Shown here one piece after another: positions 11,219 through 20,919 of a stretch of DNA of 64,000 nt. The DNA is from Enterobacter sp. RHBSTW-00175. Its GTDB lineage: Bacteria > Pseudomonadota > Gammaproteobacteria > Enterobacterales > Enterobacteriaceae. Each line of letters begins with the position of its first letter. Position 1 is the stretch's first letter. The notes beneath the pieces are model-generated. The model saw only the letters and a program-made list of their open reading frames with translations. It was not told where the DNA came from and searched no databases. The position numbers and the translations under genes are program-made. Location: NCBI RefSeq assembly GCF_013927005.1, contig NZ_CP055930.1, positions 2,914,001 to 2,978,000 on the forward strand, given 5' to 3'.

Positions 11219-11668
11219 ATGTCTAAATCCGTACAGAGCAACAGCGCAGTCCTCGTTCACTTCACGCTGAAACTGGATGATGGTTCCACGGCTGAATCCA
11301 CCCGCAACAATGGTAAACCAGCCCTGTTCCGTCTGGGTGATACCACACTCTCCGAAGGTCTTGAACAACAGCTTCTGGGTCTGAAAGAGGGCGAGAAAAA
11401 GGCGTTTGCGCTGGAGCCAGATGCGGCGTTTGGTGTGCCAAGCCCGGACCTGATTCAGTATTTCTCGCGTCGTGAGTTCATGGATGCGGGTGAGCCTGAG
11501 ATCGGGGCGATTATGCTCTTTACCGCTATGGATGGCAGCGAAATGCCTGGCGTGATCCGCGAAATTAACGGCGACTCCATCACCGTAGATTTCAACCATC
11601 CGCTTGCCGGGCGTACCGTCCATTTTGATATTGAAGTGCTGGAGATTGATCCGGCACTGGAGGCCTGA
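11219..11668 (+). CDS. fkpB: FKBP-type peptidyl-prolyl isomerase FkpB (SlpA)
   Basis: A 149-residue cytoplasmic FKBP-type prolyl isomerase and chaperone, the same length as in E. coli. The N-terminal half is an FKBP fold ([42 protein letters not shown]) interrupted by the insert-in-flap domain typical of SlyD-like proteins. It lacks the His-rich metal-binding tail of SlyD. The stop is one base before the ispH ATG, so the two genes are almost certainly cotranscribed. Confidence 0.97.
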   Translation: MSKSVQSNSAVLVHFTLKLDDGSTAESTRNNGKPALFRLGDTTLSEGLEQQLLGLKEGEKKAFALEPDAAFGVPSPDLIQYFSRREFMDAGEPEIGAIMLFTAMDGSEMPGVIREINGDSITVDFNHPLAGRTVHFDIEVLEIDPALEA

Positions 11669-11669
11669 A

Positions 11670-12620
11670 ATGCAGATCCTGTTGGCTAACCCGCGCGGCT
11701 TTTGCGCCGGTGTAGACCGCGCTATCAGCATTGTTGAAAACGCGCTGGAAATCTACGGCGCGCCAATTTATGTGCGTCATGAAGTGGTGCACAACCGTTA
11801 CGTGGTGGATAGCCTGCGCGAGCGTGGCGCTATCTTTATTGAACAGATCAGTGAAGTGCCGGACGGCGCGATCCTGATTTTCTCTGCGCATGGGGTGTCT
11901 CAGGCGGTACGTAACGAAGCGAAAAGCCGTGATTTAACCGTCTTCGATGCCACTTGTCCGTTAGTGACGAAAGTGCATATGGAAGTGGCACGCGCCAGCC
12001 GTCGCGGTGAAGAGTCGATCCTGATTGGCCATGCAGGCCATCCGGAAGTCGAAGGCACCATGGGGCAGTACAGCAACCCGGAAGGGGGCATGTACCTGGT
12101 CGAATCACCGGAAGATGTGTTTACCCTGGATGTGAAAAACGAAGCCCGTCTATCGTTTATGACCCAGACTACGCTCTCTGTGGATGACACCTCTGATGTG
12201 ATTGATGCGCTTCGTCAGCGTTTCCCGAAAATCGTTGGGCCGCGTAAAGATGATATCTGCTACGCCACCACTAACCGTCAGGAAGCCGTACGCGCCCTGG
12301 CTGAACAGGCGGATGTAGTGCTGGTTGTTGGCTCGAAGAACTCTTCTAACTCCAACCGTCTGGCTGAGCTTGCGCAGCGTATGGGGAAAGCGGCATTCCT
12401 GATTGATGATGCAACGGACATTCAGGAAGCGTGGGTTAAAAGCGCCGCCTGCGTCGGCGTCACTGCCGGGGCATCTGCACCGGATATTCTGGTTCAGAAC
12501 GTGATTGCCCGCTTGCAGGAGCTGGGTGGTGGCGAAGCGATACCGCTGGAAGGACGCGAAGAGAACATCGTTTTCGAAGTCCCGAAAGAACTGCGTATCG
12601 ATGCACGCGAAGTGGAATAA
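11670..12620 (+). CDS. ispH: 4-hydroxy-3-methylbut-2-enyl diphosphate reductase IspH
   Basis: A 316-residue iron-sulfur enzyme, the last step of the MEP isoprenoid pathway, converting HMBPP to IPP and DMAPP. The three cluster cysteines are in [10 protein letters not shown] (Cys12), [10 protein letters not shown] (Cys96) and [11 protein letters not shown] (Cys197). The frame is open upstream inside fkpB, but the ATG at 11670, one base after the fkpB stop, gives the conserved start [12 protein letters not shown] and the E. coli length. A strong terminator follows. In K-12 rihC lies between ispH and dapB; it is absent here. Confidence 0.98.
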   Translation: MQILLANPRGFCAGVDRAISIVENALEIYGAPIYVRHEVVHNRYVVDSLRERGAIFIEQISEVPDGAILIFSAHGVSQAVRNEAKSRDLTVFDATCPLVTKVHMEVARASRRGEESILIGHAGHPEVEGTMGQYSNPEGGMYLVESPEDVFTLDVKNEARLSFMTQTTLSVDDTSDVIDALRQRFPKIVGPRKDDICYATTNRQEAVRALAEQADVVLVVGSKNSSNSNRLAELAQRMGKAAFLIDDATDIQEAWVKSAACVGVTAGASAPDILVQNVIARLQELGGGEAIPLEGREENIVFEVPKELRIDAREVE

Positions 12621-12634
12621 TCCCTTTTCAGATA

Positions 12635-12669
12635 AAAGGCCAGCACCTCCTGTGCTGGCCTTTTTTTTT
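12635..12669 (+). terminator. Terminator after ispH
   Basis: AAAGGCCAGCAC-CTCCT-GTGCTGGCCTTT followed by nine Ts is a textbook rho-independent terminator, ending the ribF-ileS-lspA-fkpB-ispH run. Confidence 0.95.
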
Positions 12670-12810
12670 GCCAATCTTTTATCGTGATGACTTAATCATG
12701 TCTTTTACTGATATTTAAGTCGGTTTCACGTTAAATTCTAATTATCGGTGTTTTCAGTTGGCAGCCTTCACTCAGGCTGGTTAATCTGAAAACGGTTTAC
12801 ATCATTTTAA

Positions 12811-13647
<837 letters not shown>

Positions 13648-13700
13648 GATTTATTACCCATCGTGATGTGGTTATTGCAGTCGTAATGTATTGATTGCAT

Positions 13701-13730
13701 AGGGCAATAATTTATTGCCCTTTTATTTTA
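13701..13730 (+). terminator. Terminator after dapB
   Basis: AGGGCAATAA (13701-13710) pairs with TTATTGCCCT (13712-13721), followed by TTTATTTTA. It separates dapB from the carAB control region. Confidence 0.85.
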
Positions 13731-13809
13731 TCTATCTTTCATGTTTTTACTGTCAAAGCGCTTAAATATTGCAGTCTTCCTCTGGTTTTGTGTTGCGGTA
13801 ATGTAAATT

Positions 13810-13825
13810 TTGACCATCCGGTCTA
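13810..13825 (+). promoter_or_regulatory. RutR-like operator upstream of carAB
   Basis: TTGACCATCCGGTCTA closely matches the palindromic RutR consensus TTGACCANNTGGTCAA. RutR senses uracil and thymine and is known to act on E. coli carAB P1. Confidence 0.7.
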
Positions 13826-13866
13826 CTTTTTATTGTGTCAGGACGCAGATTTCCATTAAACTTGCC

Positions 13867-13882
13867 GCGCAAGCGTTTTCCG
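13867..13882 (+). promoter_or_regulatory. PurR-like operator upstream of carAB
   Basis: GCGCAAGCGTTTTCCG matches the PurR consensus ACGCAAACGTTTTCGT at 12 of 16 positions, including the central CGTTTTC. Purine repression of carAB P1 is known in E. coli. Confidence 0.65.
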
Positions 13883-13967
13883 ATGTGATTTACTTGATCT
13901 TTTTGTCGCTTAAAGCACATTCCCGCCACCAGGCTTGCAAAAGAATAAACAAAATATCCGTTTTAAG

Positions 13968-13996
13968 TTGACTTTCACCCTCTGAATACCCAAAAT
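13968..13996 (+). promoter_or_regulatory. Probable carAB promoter P1
   Basis: TTGACT (13968-13973) and CAAAAT (13991-13996), 17 bases apart, correspond to the pyrimidine-controlled upstream promoter of E. coli. The -10 is weak, so confidence is moderate. Confidence 0.5.
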
Positions 13997-14030
13997 GCCG
14001 CCGTTTGCCAAAAATCCGCTGGCAACACAT

Positions 14031-14058
14031 TTGCATTGCTTCATGACGTGGTTATGAA
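14031..14058 (+). promoter_or_regulatory. Probable carAB promoter P2
   Basis: TTGCAT (14031-14036) and TATGAA (14053-14058) are 16 bases apart. The -10 overlaps the first ArgR box, as expected for the arginine-repressed promoter of carAB. Confidence 0.6.
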
Positions 14059-14091
14059 TTAATATGCAAATAAAGTGAGTGAATATTCTCT
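14053..14091 (+). promoter_or_regulatory. Tandem ArgR boxes of carAB
   Basis: Two 18-base ARG boxes, 14053-14070 (core TGAAT-taat-ATGCA) and 14074-14091 (core TGAGT-gaat-ATTCT), are separated by three bases. This is the canonical arrangement for the ArgR hexamer. They cover the P2 -10 region and explain arginine repression. Confidence 0.85.
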
Positions 14092-14101
14092 GGAGGGTGT
14101 T

Positions 14102-15250
14102 TTGATTAAGTCAGCGCTATTGGTTCTGGAAGACGGAACCCAGTTTATCGGTCGGGCCATAGGGGCAACGGGTTCGGCGGTTGGGGAAGTCGTTTTCAAT
14201 ACTTCAATGACCGGTTATCAAGAAATCCTCACTGATCCTTCCTATTCTCGCCAAATCGTTACTCTTACTTATCCTCATATCGGCAATGTCGGCACCAATG
14301 CTGCTGACGAAGAATCCTCTCAGGTACATGCGCAAGGCCTGGTCATTCGTGACCTGCCGCTGATTGCCAGCAACTTCCGCAATACTGAAGACCTCTCTTC
14401 TTACCTGAAACGCCATAACATCGTGGCGATTGCCGATATCGATACCCGTAAGTTAACGCGTCTGCTGCGCGAGAAGGGTGCACAGAACGGCTGCATCATC
14501 GCAGGTGATAACCTGGATGCGGTACTGGCGCTTGAAAAAGCGAAAGCCTTCCCGGGTCTGAACGGTATGGACCTGGCGAAAGAAGTGACGACAGCCGAAG
14601 CCTACAGCTGGACGCAGGGGAGCTGGATGCTGGAAGGCGACCTGCCGGAAGCGAAATCAGAAAGCGAGCTGCCGTTCCACGTTGTTGCATACGATTTCGG
14701 TGCCAAGCGCAATATCCTGCGCATGTTGGTTGACCGTGGCTGCCGCCTGACCGTGGTTCCGGCGAAAACCTCGGCTGAAGACGTGTTGAAGATGAACCCG
14801 GACGGCATCTTCCTCTCAAACGGCCCAGGTGATCCGGCGCCGTGCGATTACGCTATCGACGCGATTAAGTCCTTCCTGGAAACCGATATCCCGGTCTTCG
14901 GCATCTGCCTCGGCCATCAGCTGCTGGCACTGGCGAGCGGTGCGAACACCGTTAAGATGAAGTTCGGTCACCACGGTGGTAACCACCCGGTGAAAGATAT
15001 CGACAACAACACCGTAATGATTACGGCGCAGAATCACGGCTTCGCGGTGGATGAGGCTTCCATGCCTGCCAGCCTTCGCGTAACGCACAAATCGCTGTTC
15101 GATGGCACCCTGCAAGGTATCCACCGTACCGATAAGCCTGCGTTTAGCTTCCAGGGTCACCCGGAAGCCAGCCCTGGCCCGCACGATGCTGCGCCGCTGT
15201 TCGATCACTTCATCGAACTTATTGAGCTTTACCGTAAGACCGCTAAATAA
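14102..15250 (+). CDS. carA: Carbamoyl-phosphate synthase small (glutaminase) subunit
   Basis: A 382-residue subunit that hydrolyses glutamine and channels ammonia to CarB for carbamoyl phosphate, the precursor of arginine and pyrimidines. The class I glutamine amidotransferase domain has the nucleophile Cys269 in [13 protein letters not shown] and the His-Glu pair in [11 protein letters not shown]. The start is the rare TTG at 14102, as in E. coli, with GGAGG five bases upstream. A GTG in frame at 14075 would add nine residues but lies inside the ArgR boxes. carB follows after 18 bases. Confidence 0.97.
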   Translation: MIKSALLVLEDGTQFIGRAIGATGSAVGEVVFNTSMTGYQEILTDPSYSRQIVTLTYPHIGNVGTNAADEESSQVHAQGLVIRDLPLIASNFRNTEDLSSYLKRHNIVAIADIDTRKLTRLLREKGAQNGCIIAGDNLDAVLALEKAKAFPGLNGMDLAKEVTTAEAYSWTQGSWMLEGDLPEAKSESELPFHVVAYDFGAKRNILRMLVDRGCRLTVVPAKTSAEDVLKMNPDGIFLSNGPGDPAPCDYAIDAIKSFLETDIPVFGICLGHQLLALASGANTVKMKFGHHGGNHPVKDIDNNTVMITAQNHGFAVDEASMPASLRVTHKSLFDGTLQGIHRTDKPAFSFQGHPEASPGPHDAAPLFDHFIELIELYRKTAK

Positions 15251-15268
15251 TCAGGAGCCGAGAAGACA

Positions 15269-18200
15269 ATGCCAAAACGTACAGACATAAAAAGCATCCT
15301 GATCCTTGGCGCTGGCCCGATCGTTATCGGCCAGGCCTGTGAATTCGACTACTCCGGTGCGCAGGCGTGTAAAGCGCTGCGTGAAGAGGGCTACCGCGTC
15401 ATTCTGGTGAACTCTAACCCGGCAACCATCATGACCGACCCGGAAATGGCTGATGCAACTTACATCGAGCCGATTCACTGGGAAGTGGTTCGCAAAATCA
15501 TCGAAAAAGAGCGCCCGGATGCGGTGCTGCCAACGATGGGCGGCCAGACTGCACTGAACTGTGCGCTGGAGCTTGAGCGTCAGGGCGTGCTGGCAGAGTT
15601 TGGTGTGACCATGATTGGTGCCACCGCCGATGCGATTGATAAAGCAGAAGACCGTCGTCGCTTCGACGTGGCGATGAAAAAAATCGGCCTCGACACCGCG
15701 CGTTCCGGTATTGCACACAATATGGAAGAAGCGCTGGCTGTTGCGGCCGACGTAGGTTATCCGTGCATCATCCGTCCTTCCTTCACCATGGGCGGCACCG
15801 GCGGCGGTATCGCTTACAACCGTGAAGAGTTCGAAGAGATTTGCGAACGTGGTCTGGACCTCTCCCCAACCAAAGAGCTGCTGATTGATGAATCGCTGAT
15901 TGGCTGGAAAGAGTACGAGATGGAAGTGGTGCGTGATAAAAACGACAACTGCATCATCGTCTGCTCCATCGAAAACTTCGATGCGATGGGTATTCACACC
16001 GGTGACTCTATCACCGTAGCGCCAGCCCAGACGCTGACCGATAAAGAGTATCAAATCATGCGTAACGCCTCGATGGCGGTACTGCGTGAAATCGGCGTTG
16101 AAACCGGTGGTTCTAACGTTCAGTTCTCGGTGAACCCGAAAACCGGCCGCCTGATTGTTATCGAAATGAACCCGCGTGTATCCCGTTCCTCAGCGCTGGC
16201 TTCAAAAGCAACCGGCTTCCCGATTGCCAAAATCGCCGCGAAACTGGCGGTGGGTTACACCCTCGACGAGCTGATGAACGACATCACCGGCGGCCGCACC
16301 CCTGCGTCCTTCGAACCGTCTATCGACTACGTTGTGACGAAAATCCCTCGCTTCAACTTCGAGAAATTTGCTGGCGCAAACGACCGTCTGACAACTCAGA
16401 TGAAATCCGTGGGCGAAGTGATGGCAATTGGCCGCACCCAGCAGGAATCCATGCAGAAAGCGCTGCGTGGCCTGGAAGTGGGCGCGACCGGTTTTGACCC
16501 GAAAGTGAGCCTGGATGACCCGGAAGCGCTGACCAAAATTCGCCGCGAGCTGAAAGATGCAGGCGCAGAGCGTATCTGGTACATCGCCGATGCCTTCCGT
16601 GCTGGTCTGTCCGTAGATGGCGTGTTCAACCTGACCAACATCGACCGCTGGTTCCTGGTGCAGATTGAAGAGCTGGTTCGTCTGGAAGAGCAAGTGGCGG
16701 AGCTGGGCATCACCGGCCTTGACGCTGATTTCCTGCGCGTGCTGAAGCGTAAAGGTTTTGCCGATGCGCGTCTGGCAAAACTGGCGGGCGTACGCGAAGC
16801 GGAAATCCGCAAGCTGCGTGACCAGTACAACCTGCACCCGGTTTACAAACGTGTAGATACCTGTGCAGCAGAGTTTGCGACCGACACCGCGTACATGTAC
16901 TCCACGTATGAAGATGAGTGCGAAGCGAACCCGTCTGTCGACCGCGACAAGATTATGGTACTGGGCGGCGGGCCAAACCGTATCGGCCAGGGCATCGAAT
17001 TCGATTACTGCTGCGTACACGCCTCTCTGGCGCTGCGTGAAGACGGTTACGAAACCATCATGGTTAACTGTAACCCAGAAACCGTATCGACTGACTACGA
17101 CACTTCTGACCGTCTGTACTTTGAGCCGGTAACGCTGGAAGACGTGCTGGAAATCGTACGTATCGAGAAGCCGAAAGGCGTCATCGTGCAGTACGGCGGC
17201 CAGACCCCGCTGAAACTGGCGCGTGCGCTGGAAGCAGCCGGTGTACCGGTTATCGGGACAAGCCCGGATGCGATTGACCGTGCCGAAGACCGTGAGCGTT
17301 TCCAGCAGGCGGTTGACCGTCTGAAGCTGAAACAACCGGCAAACGCCACCGTCACCGCGATTGAGATGGCCGTTGAGAAGGCAAAAGATATCGGTTATCC
17401 GCTGGTGGTGCGTCCTTCCTACGTACTCGGTGGCCGCGCAATGGAAATCGTCTACGACGAAGCCGACCTGCGTCGCTACTTCCAGACTGCGGTAAGCGTC
17501 TCTAACGATGCGCCAGTGCTGCTCGACCGCTTCCTGGACGATGCTGTAGAAGTGGACGTGGACGCCATCTGCGACGGCGAAATGGTGCTGATTGGCGGCA
17601 TCATGGAGCACATCGAACAGGCGGGCGTGCACTCCGGTGACTCTGCATGTTCTCTGCCAGCGTATACGCTGAGCCAGGAAATTCAGGACGTGATGCGCCA
17701 GCAGGTGCAGAAACTGGCCTTCGAGTTGCAGGTTCGTGGTCTGATGAACGTCCAGTTCGCTGTAAAAAACAACGAAGTGTACCTGATTGAAGTGAACCCG
17801 CGTGCGGCACGTACCGTACCGTTCGTCTCCAAAGCGACCGGCGTTCCGCTGGCGAAAGTGGCGGCGCGCGTGATGGCAGGCCAGACGCTGGCTCAGCAGG
17901 GCGTGACCAAAGAAATCATCCCACCGTACTACTCGGTGAAAGAAGTGGTACTGCCGTTCAACAAATTCCCGGGCGTTGACCCACTGTTAGGGCCAGAAAT
18001 GCGCTCTACCGGGGAAGTGATGGGCGTGGGCCGCACCTTCGCAGAAGCGTTCGCGAAAGCGCAACTGGGCAGTAGCTCCACCATGAGAAAATCAGGCCGT
18101 GCGCTGCTCTCTGTGCGCGAAGGTGATAAAGAGCGCGTGGTTGACCTGGCCGCCAAGCTGCTGAAACAGGGCTTCGAGCTGGATGCAACCCACGGCACGG

Positions 18201-18493
18201 CGATTGTGCTGGGTGAAGCGGGTATCAATCCACGTCTGGTGAACAAGGTGCATGAAGGTCGTCCGCACATTCAGGACCGTATCAAGAATGGCGAATACAC
18301 CTACATCATCAACACCACGGCGGGCCGCCAGGCGATTGAAGACTCTAAGCTGATTCGCCGCAGCGCGCTGCAATACAAGGTGCACTACGACACCACCCTG
18401 AACGGCGGTTTCGCAACAGCTATGGCGCTGAACGCGGATGCGACCGAGAAGGTGATTTCGGTGCAGGAAATGCACGCGCAGATTAACAAGTAA
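15269..18493 (+). CDS. carB: Carbamoyl-phosphate synthase large subunit
   Basis: A 1074-residue synthetase with two homologous ATP-grasp halves. The first makes carboxyphosphate and carbamate; the second phosphorylates carbamate. The duplication is visible in [21 protein letters not shown] near residue 10 and [20 protein letters not shown] near residue 560. The C-terminal allosteric domain (from about 940) binds ornithine, UMP and IMP. It forms a complex with CarA, and an AGGAG-like ribosome site precedes the ATG. The protein is one residue longer than in E. coli. Confidence 0.99.
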   Translation: MPKRTDIKSILILGAGPIVIGQACEFDYSGAQACKALREEGYRVILVNSNPATIMTDPEMADATYIEPIHWEVVRKIIEKERPDAVLPTMGGQTALNCALELERQGVLAEFGVTMIGATADAIDKAEDRRRFDVAMKKIGLDTARSGIAHNMEEALAVAADVGYPCIIRPSFTMGGTGGGIAYNREEFEEICERGLDLSPTKELLIDESLIGWKEYEMEVVRDKNDNCIIVCSIENFDAMGIHTGDSITVAPAQTLTDKEYQIMRNASMAVLREIGVETGGSNVQFSVNPKTGRLIVIEMNPRVSRSSALASKATGFPIAKIAAKLAVGYTLDELMNDITGGRTPASFEPSIDYVVTKIPRFNFEKFAGANDRLTTQMKSVGEVMAIGRTQQESMQKALRGLEVGATGFDPKVSLDDPEALTKIRRELKDAGAERIWYIADAFRAGLSVDGVFNLTNIDRWFLVQIEELVRLEEQVAELGITGLDADFLRVLKRKGFADARLAKLAGVREAEIRKLRDQYNLHPVYKRVDTCAAEFATDTAYMYSTYEDECEANPSVDRDKIMVLGGGPNRIGQGIEFDYCCVHASLALREDGYETIMVNCNPETVSTDYDTSDRLYFEPVTLEDVLEIVRIEKPKGVIVQYGGQTPLKLARALEAAGVPVIGTSPDAIDRAEDRERFQQAVDRLKLKQPANATVTAIEMAVEKAKDIGYPLVVRPSYVLGGRAMEIVYDEADLRRYFQTAVSVSNDAPVLLDRFLDDAVEVDVDAICDGEMVLIGGIMEHIEQAGVHSGDSACSLPAYTLSQEIQDVMRQQVQKLAFELQVRGLMNVQFAVKNNEVYLIEVNPRAARTVPFVSKATGVPLAKVAARVMAGQTLAQQGVTKEIIPPYYSVKEVVLPFNKFPGVDPLLGPEMRSTGEVMGVGRTFAEAFAKAQLGSSSTMRKSGRALLSVREGDKERVVDLAAKLLKQGFELDATHGTAIVLGEAGINPRLVNKVHEGRPHIQDRIKNGEYTYIINTTAGRQAIEDSKLIRRSALQYKVHYDTTLNGGFATAMALNADATEKVISVQEMHAQINK

Positions 18494-18498
18494 GTAAA

Positions 18499-18529
18499 AA
18501 TGCCCGGCGGCATTCCGCGGCCGGGCATT
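18499..18529 (+). terminator. Hairpin after carB (terminator or REP-like)
   Basis: AATGCCCGG (18499-18507) pairs with CCGGGCATT (18521-18529). No strong T tract follows, so it could be a weak terminator or a REP-related palindrome. Confidence 0.6.
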
Positions 18530-18632
18530 ATCCCCACCTTCAGAACCTTCTGGTTTTCCATCCTCTTTCAGTCAGTTAGCCTAAAATGGTTAGGTCGATA
18601 ACGAAATCCAACTGAATGCAGGGGAAAACACC

Positions 18633-18866
18633 ATGCAAAATAAATTACTTATCACTTCTGTCTTTGCTGCCGCAGCGCTGTTCACCGTCGCGGGCTGTTC
18701 CTCTAATCAGGCATTAAAAACCACCGATGGCAAAACCATCGTCACTGACGGGAAACCGCAGGTCGATGAAGATACCGGTATGGTGTCTTACAAAAATGCT
18801 GAAACCGGTAAAACGGAGCAGATTAATCGTGACCAGGTGAAGTCGATGGATGAGCTGGATAACTGA
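18633..18866 (+). CDS. Small YgdI/YgdR-type lipoprotein
   Basis: A 77-residue precursor with a lipoprotein signal peptide (positive MQNK, hydrophobic LLITSVFAAAALFT, lipobox VAGC with Cys at residue 22). The mature part, containing TTDGKTIVTDGKPQVDEDTG and ending in RDQVKSMDEL, is typical of the YgdI/YgdR family (DUF903). These are small outer-membrane lipoproteins of unknown function. Ser follows the Cys, which favours sorting to the outer membrane by Lol. GGGG lies upstream of the ATG. The gene stands alone between carB and the sugar-acid cluster and ends in a perfect hairpin. There is no equivalent at this place in K-12. Confidence 0.85.
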   Translation: MQNKLLITSVFAAAALFTVAGCSSNQALKTTDGKTIVTDGKPQVDEDTGMVSYKNAETGKTEQINRDQVKSMDELDN

Positions 18867-18872
18867 TTGATG

Positions 18873-18896
18873 ACGCTGGCCCGTGAGGGCCAGCGT
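18873..18896. terminator. Hairpin between convergent lipoprotein and yhcH-like genes
   Basis: ACGCTGGCCC-GTGA-GGGCCAGCGT is a perfect ten-base-pair stem in the 36-base gap between two convergent genes. It probably terminates transcription from both sides, although T tracts are poor. Confidence 0.7.
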
Positions 18897-18902
18897 TGTG
18901 CT

Positions 18903-19370
18903 TTAGAGCAGGTCGTTATTGATTTTGACAACAATCTTGCGCAGCGGTGCGCCAGCATCAAGGGCACTCATCGGACGGTGTAACTCGCCCGGGAACAGGA
19001 TAGCCAGCTCAAAAGGATGGAGATGGATCAGCGATTCACTGCTGATGTGTTCGCAAAAACCAATGTCGTGAGCCGTACTAAACGGGCCATCGGATGTGAT
19101 GGTCAGTCCCTTATTACCTGCGCCAATAATCTCTTCCCCTGTCAGAACGATATGAATATCAATGTACTGATGATGGTACTCCGGGCGCTGTTCGGCCAGC
19201 GGGCGCGTTTCGCCTTCGACGACGGTAAAAAAGATATTATCGCCATCAACGGTATATTTACCCGCAGGCAGGCTGCGCGGATCCTGAGCGATAACTGCCT
19301 GTAACGCGGTACGGATAACCGGCGGATAGAGTGCATTTTTAGCCGCTGCGGCTAAGGTATCGATAATCAT
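18903..19370 (-). CDS. YhcH/YjgK/YiaL family protein (DUF386)
   Basis: A 155-residue cytoplasmic protein with the cupin-like fold of the YhcH/YjgK/YiaL family, recognisable from YHHQYIDIHIVLTGEE (about residues 86-101) and LAILFPGELHRPM (about 128-140). These carry His and Glu residues of a presumed metal site. Family members lie in sialic acid (yhcH) and diketogulonate (yiaL) operons and are proposed to act on sugar anomers. The ATG overlaps the gluconokinase stop by four bases, so it is the third gene of the reverse operon. The exact substrate is unknown. Confidence 0.85.
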   Translation of the reverse strand: MIIDTLAAAAKNALYPPVIRTALQAVIAQDPRSLPAGKYTVDGDNIFFTVVEGETRPLAEQRPEYHHQYIDIHIVLTGEEIIGAGNKGLTITSDGPFSTAHDIGFCEHISSESLIHLHPFELAILFPGELHRPMSALDAGAPLRKIVVKINNDLL

Positions 19371-19897
19371 GCCAGCACCTCCCTGGAGTGCGCTTGTTCG
19401 AGTAACGTTAAGGCGTTCGCCACGATCTGTTCCACCGTCGGGGCGATATCAATGGCGACAATATCGGTTTCGCTGCTGTCGGGGGCTTCCAGCGCGGCAA
19501 ACTGGCTGCGCAGTAATGCTTCTGGCATAAAATGCCCTTTGCGTTGCTGCATGCGGGCCAGAATGCAGCCGTAATCGCCCGTCAGCCAGAGAAAGCGAAC
19601 TTTGTTGCTTCCTTTACGCAGTTGGTCGCGATAGCGCTTTTTGAGCGCGGAACAGACCAGCACGCCGGATTCATTCTTCTGCTCAAGGCTAAAAATAACG
19701 TCAGAAATACGCTCCAGCCACGGCTGACGATCGTTATCATCAAGCGGCTGACTGGCCGCCATTTTGACAATATTCTGCCGTGGGTGAAGGTCATCGCCAT
19801 CGATGAATTTTGCCCCCATCTGCTGCGCGATAGCGTGTCCGACCGTTGTTTTCCCGGTGCCTGACACCCCCATCAGGATGATACATTGCCCTGTCAT
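19367..19897 (-). CDS. Gluconokinase (GntK/IdnK family)
   Basis: A 176-residue cytoplasmic P-loop kinase that phosphorylates D-gluconate to 6-phosphogluconate for the Entner-Doudoroff and pentose phosphate routes. The Walker A motif GVSGTGKTT lies at residues 10-18, followed by DGDDLHP, then LVCSALKKRYRDQLR and RKGHFMPEALLRSQF, all characteristic of GntK and IdnK. It is 13 bases downstream of the reductase gene and overlaps the YhcH-like gene by four bases. It could be called idnK-like or gntK-like; the sequence alone does not decide. Confidence 0.92.
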   Translation of the reverse strand: MTGQCIILMGVSGTGKTTVGHAIAQQMGAKFIDGDDLHPRQNIVKMAASQPLDDNDRQPWLERISDVIFSLEQKNESGVLVCSALKKRYRDQLRKGSNKVRFLWLTGDYGCILARMQQRKGHFMPEALLRSQFAALEAPDSSETDIVAIDIAPTVEQIVANALTLLEQAHSREVLA

Positions 19898-19910
19898 AGC
19901 ACCTCCGGAT

Positions 19911-20675
19911 TCACACTGCTACCAACATGCCGCCATCTACGAACAACAGATGGCCGTTGACGAAGTTAGAGGCACTGGAAGAGAGAAACACCGCTGCGCC
20001 AACCAGCTCCTGCGGATTGCCCCAGCGCGCCGCCGGAGTGCGTTTGCACAGCCAGTCGGTAAAAGCTTTATCATCGACCAGCGTCTGCGTCATCGCCGTT
20101 TTGAAGTAGCCTGGCGCGATACCGTTAACCTGAATGTTATGGCGCGCCAGCTCAACGCACATACCGCGCGTCAGCATTTTGACCGCCCCTTTAGCAGCGG
20201 CGTAAGGGGTGATGGTGTCGCGACCCAGCTCACTTTGCATGGAGCAGATGTTGACGATTTTGCCCTGCTGGCGGGTGATCATCCGTTTAGCAACGGCCTG
20301 CGACACTAAAAATACCGCCGTCTGATTCACGGAAATAACGTCATTCCATTCCTGAACCGGGAATTCAGTAAAAGGATGGCGGCGCTGAATACCGGCGTTA
20401 TTAAATAATACGTCGATGGCACCTATTTCTTTTTCAATCTGGCTAATGGCATTTTCTACGCAGTCCGCATCCGTGACATTAAATACGGCAGGATATGCCG
20501 TCGCGCCTTCATCGCGTAATTTCATGACCGCATCGTTCGCCCGGGTTTCAGAAATATCATTAATGATAATTTCTGCGCCATATTGCGCCAGGCCCTGAGC
20601 CATCACAAAGCCAATTCCCTGACCTGCGCCTGTAATTAAAATGCGTTTACCTTGTAAGCTGAAAAGATCTTTCAT
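19911..20675 (-). CDS. Short-chain dehydrogenase, gluconate 5-dehydrogenase (IdnO) type
   Basis: A 254-residue NAD(P)-dependent short-chain dehydrogenase. The cofactor motif TGAGQGIG is at about residues 17-24, NNAG near 91, and the catalytic Ser-Tyr-Lys set lies in NICSMQSELG and YAAAKGAV (about 146-164). Overall it resembles IdnO, which reversibly reduces 5-keto-D-gluconate to D-gluconate. It is the first gene of the reverse operon, upstream of the gluconokinase, which supports that reaction. It could also be an SDR for another keto-sugar acid. Confidence 0.85.
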   Translation of the reverse strand: MKDLFSLQGKRILITGAGQGIGFVMAQGLAQYGAEIIINDISETRANDAVMKLRDEGATAYPAVFNVTDADCVENAISQIEKEIGAIDVLFNNAGIQRRHPFTEFPVQEWNDVISVNQTAVFLVSQAVAKRMITRQQGKIVNICSMQSELGRDTITPYAAAKGAVKMLTRGMCVELARHNIQVNGIAPGYFKTAMTQTLVDDKAFTDWLCKRTPAARWGNPQELVGAAVFLSSSASNFVNGHLLFVDGGMLVAV

Positions 20676-20919
20676 CTTTATATCCTGATTAACGGCTGAA
20701 AACGGAAAACGTTGTGGGTTCTATCTCACGGATTTTCGGCAGGTGAAACTGTGATGAAGATCACTTCAAATCGTGTTACGAAAAGGGGTTACGTTAAACG
20801 TGAGGCGGGGCGGTAAATCCCGCGCCAGGAGAGGGTGATAGCAGCCTCGCGCGATTCTCTTTTCCTGCTCTGGCAGGCATAATGGCCTGATGTGGTAGCG
20901 GTTATTGACGGGTTAACTG
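20676..20919. promoter_or_regulatory. Divergent control region of the sugar-acid cluster
   Basis: This 244-base gap lies between the reductase operon and the LacI-type regulator. It contains a good CRP site (annotated) and an 11-base palindrome ACGTTAAACGT at 20791-20801 that could be an operator half or core for the local regulator. The operator assignment is a guess. Confidence 0.55.
20747..20768. promoter_or_regulatory. CRP-cAMP binding site
   Basis: TGTGA (20750-20754), six bases, then TCACT (20761-20765) matches the CRP consensus TGTGA-N6-TCACA with one mismatch. It lies about 75 bases before the reductase start and suggests catabolite control of the cluster. Confidence 0.75.

Larger units (their letters stand above)
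13731..14101 (+). other. carAB control region
   Basis: This stretch has no gene. It is the regulatory region of the pyrimidine/arginine-controlled carAB operon and contains RutR-, PurR- and ArgR-type sites plus two promoters, all annotated separately. Known E. coli partners PepA, IHF and PyrH also act here, but I cannot place their sites by eye. Confidence 0.8.

Noticed and set aside
14075..14101. GTG start nine codons upstream for carA
   Set aside because: It lies inside the second ArgR box, has no ribosome site, and the TTG at 14102 has GGAGG at the right distance and the known E. coli N-terminus.
16202..17632. 476-codon reverse frame opposite carB
   Set aside because: Antisense shadow of a highly expressed gene with strong third-position bias; no recognisable protein motifs.
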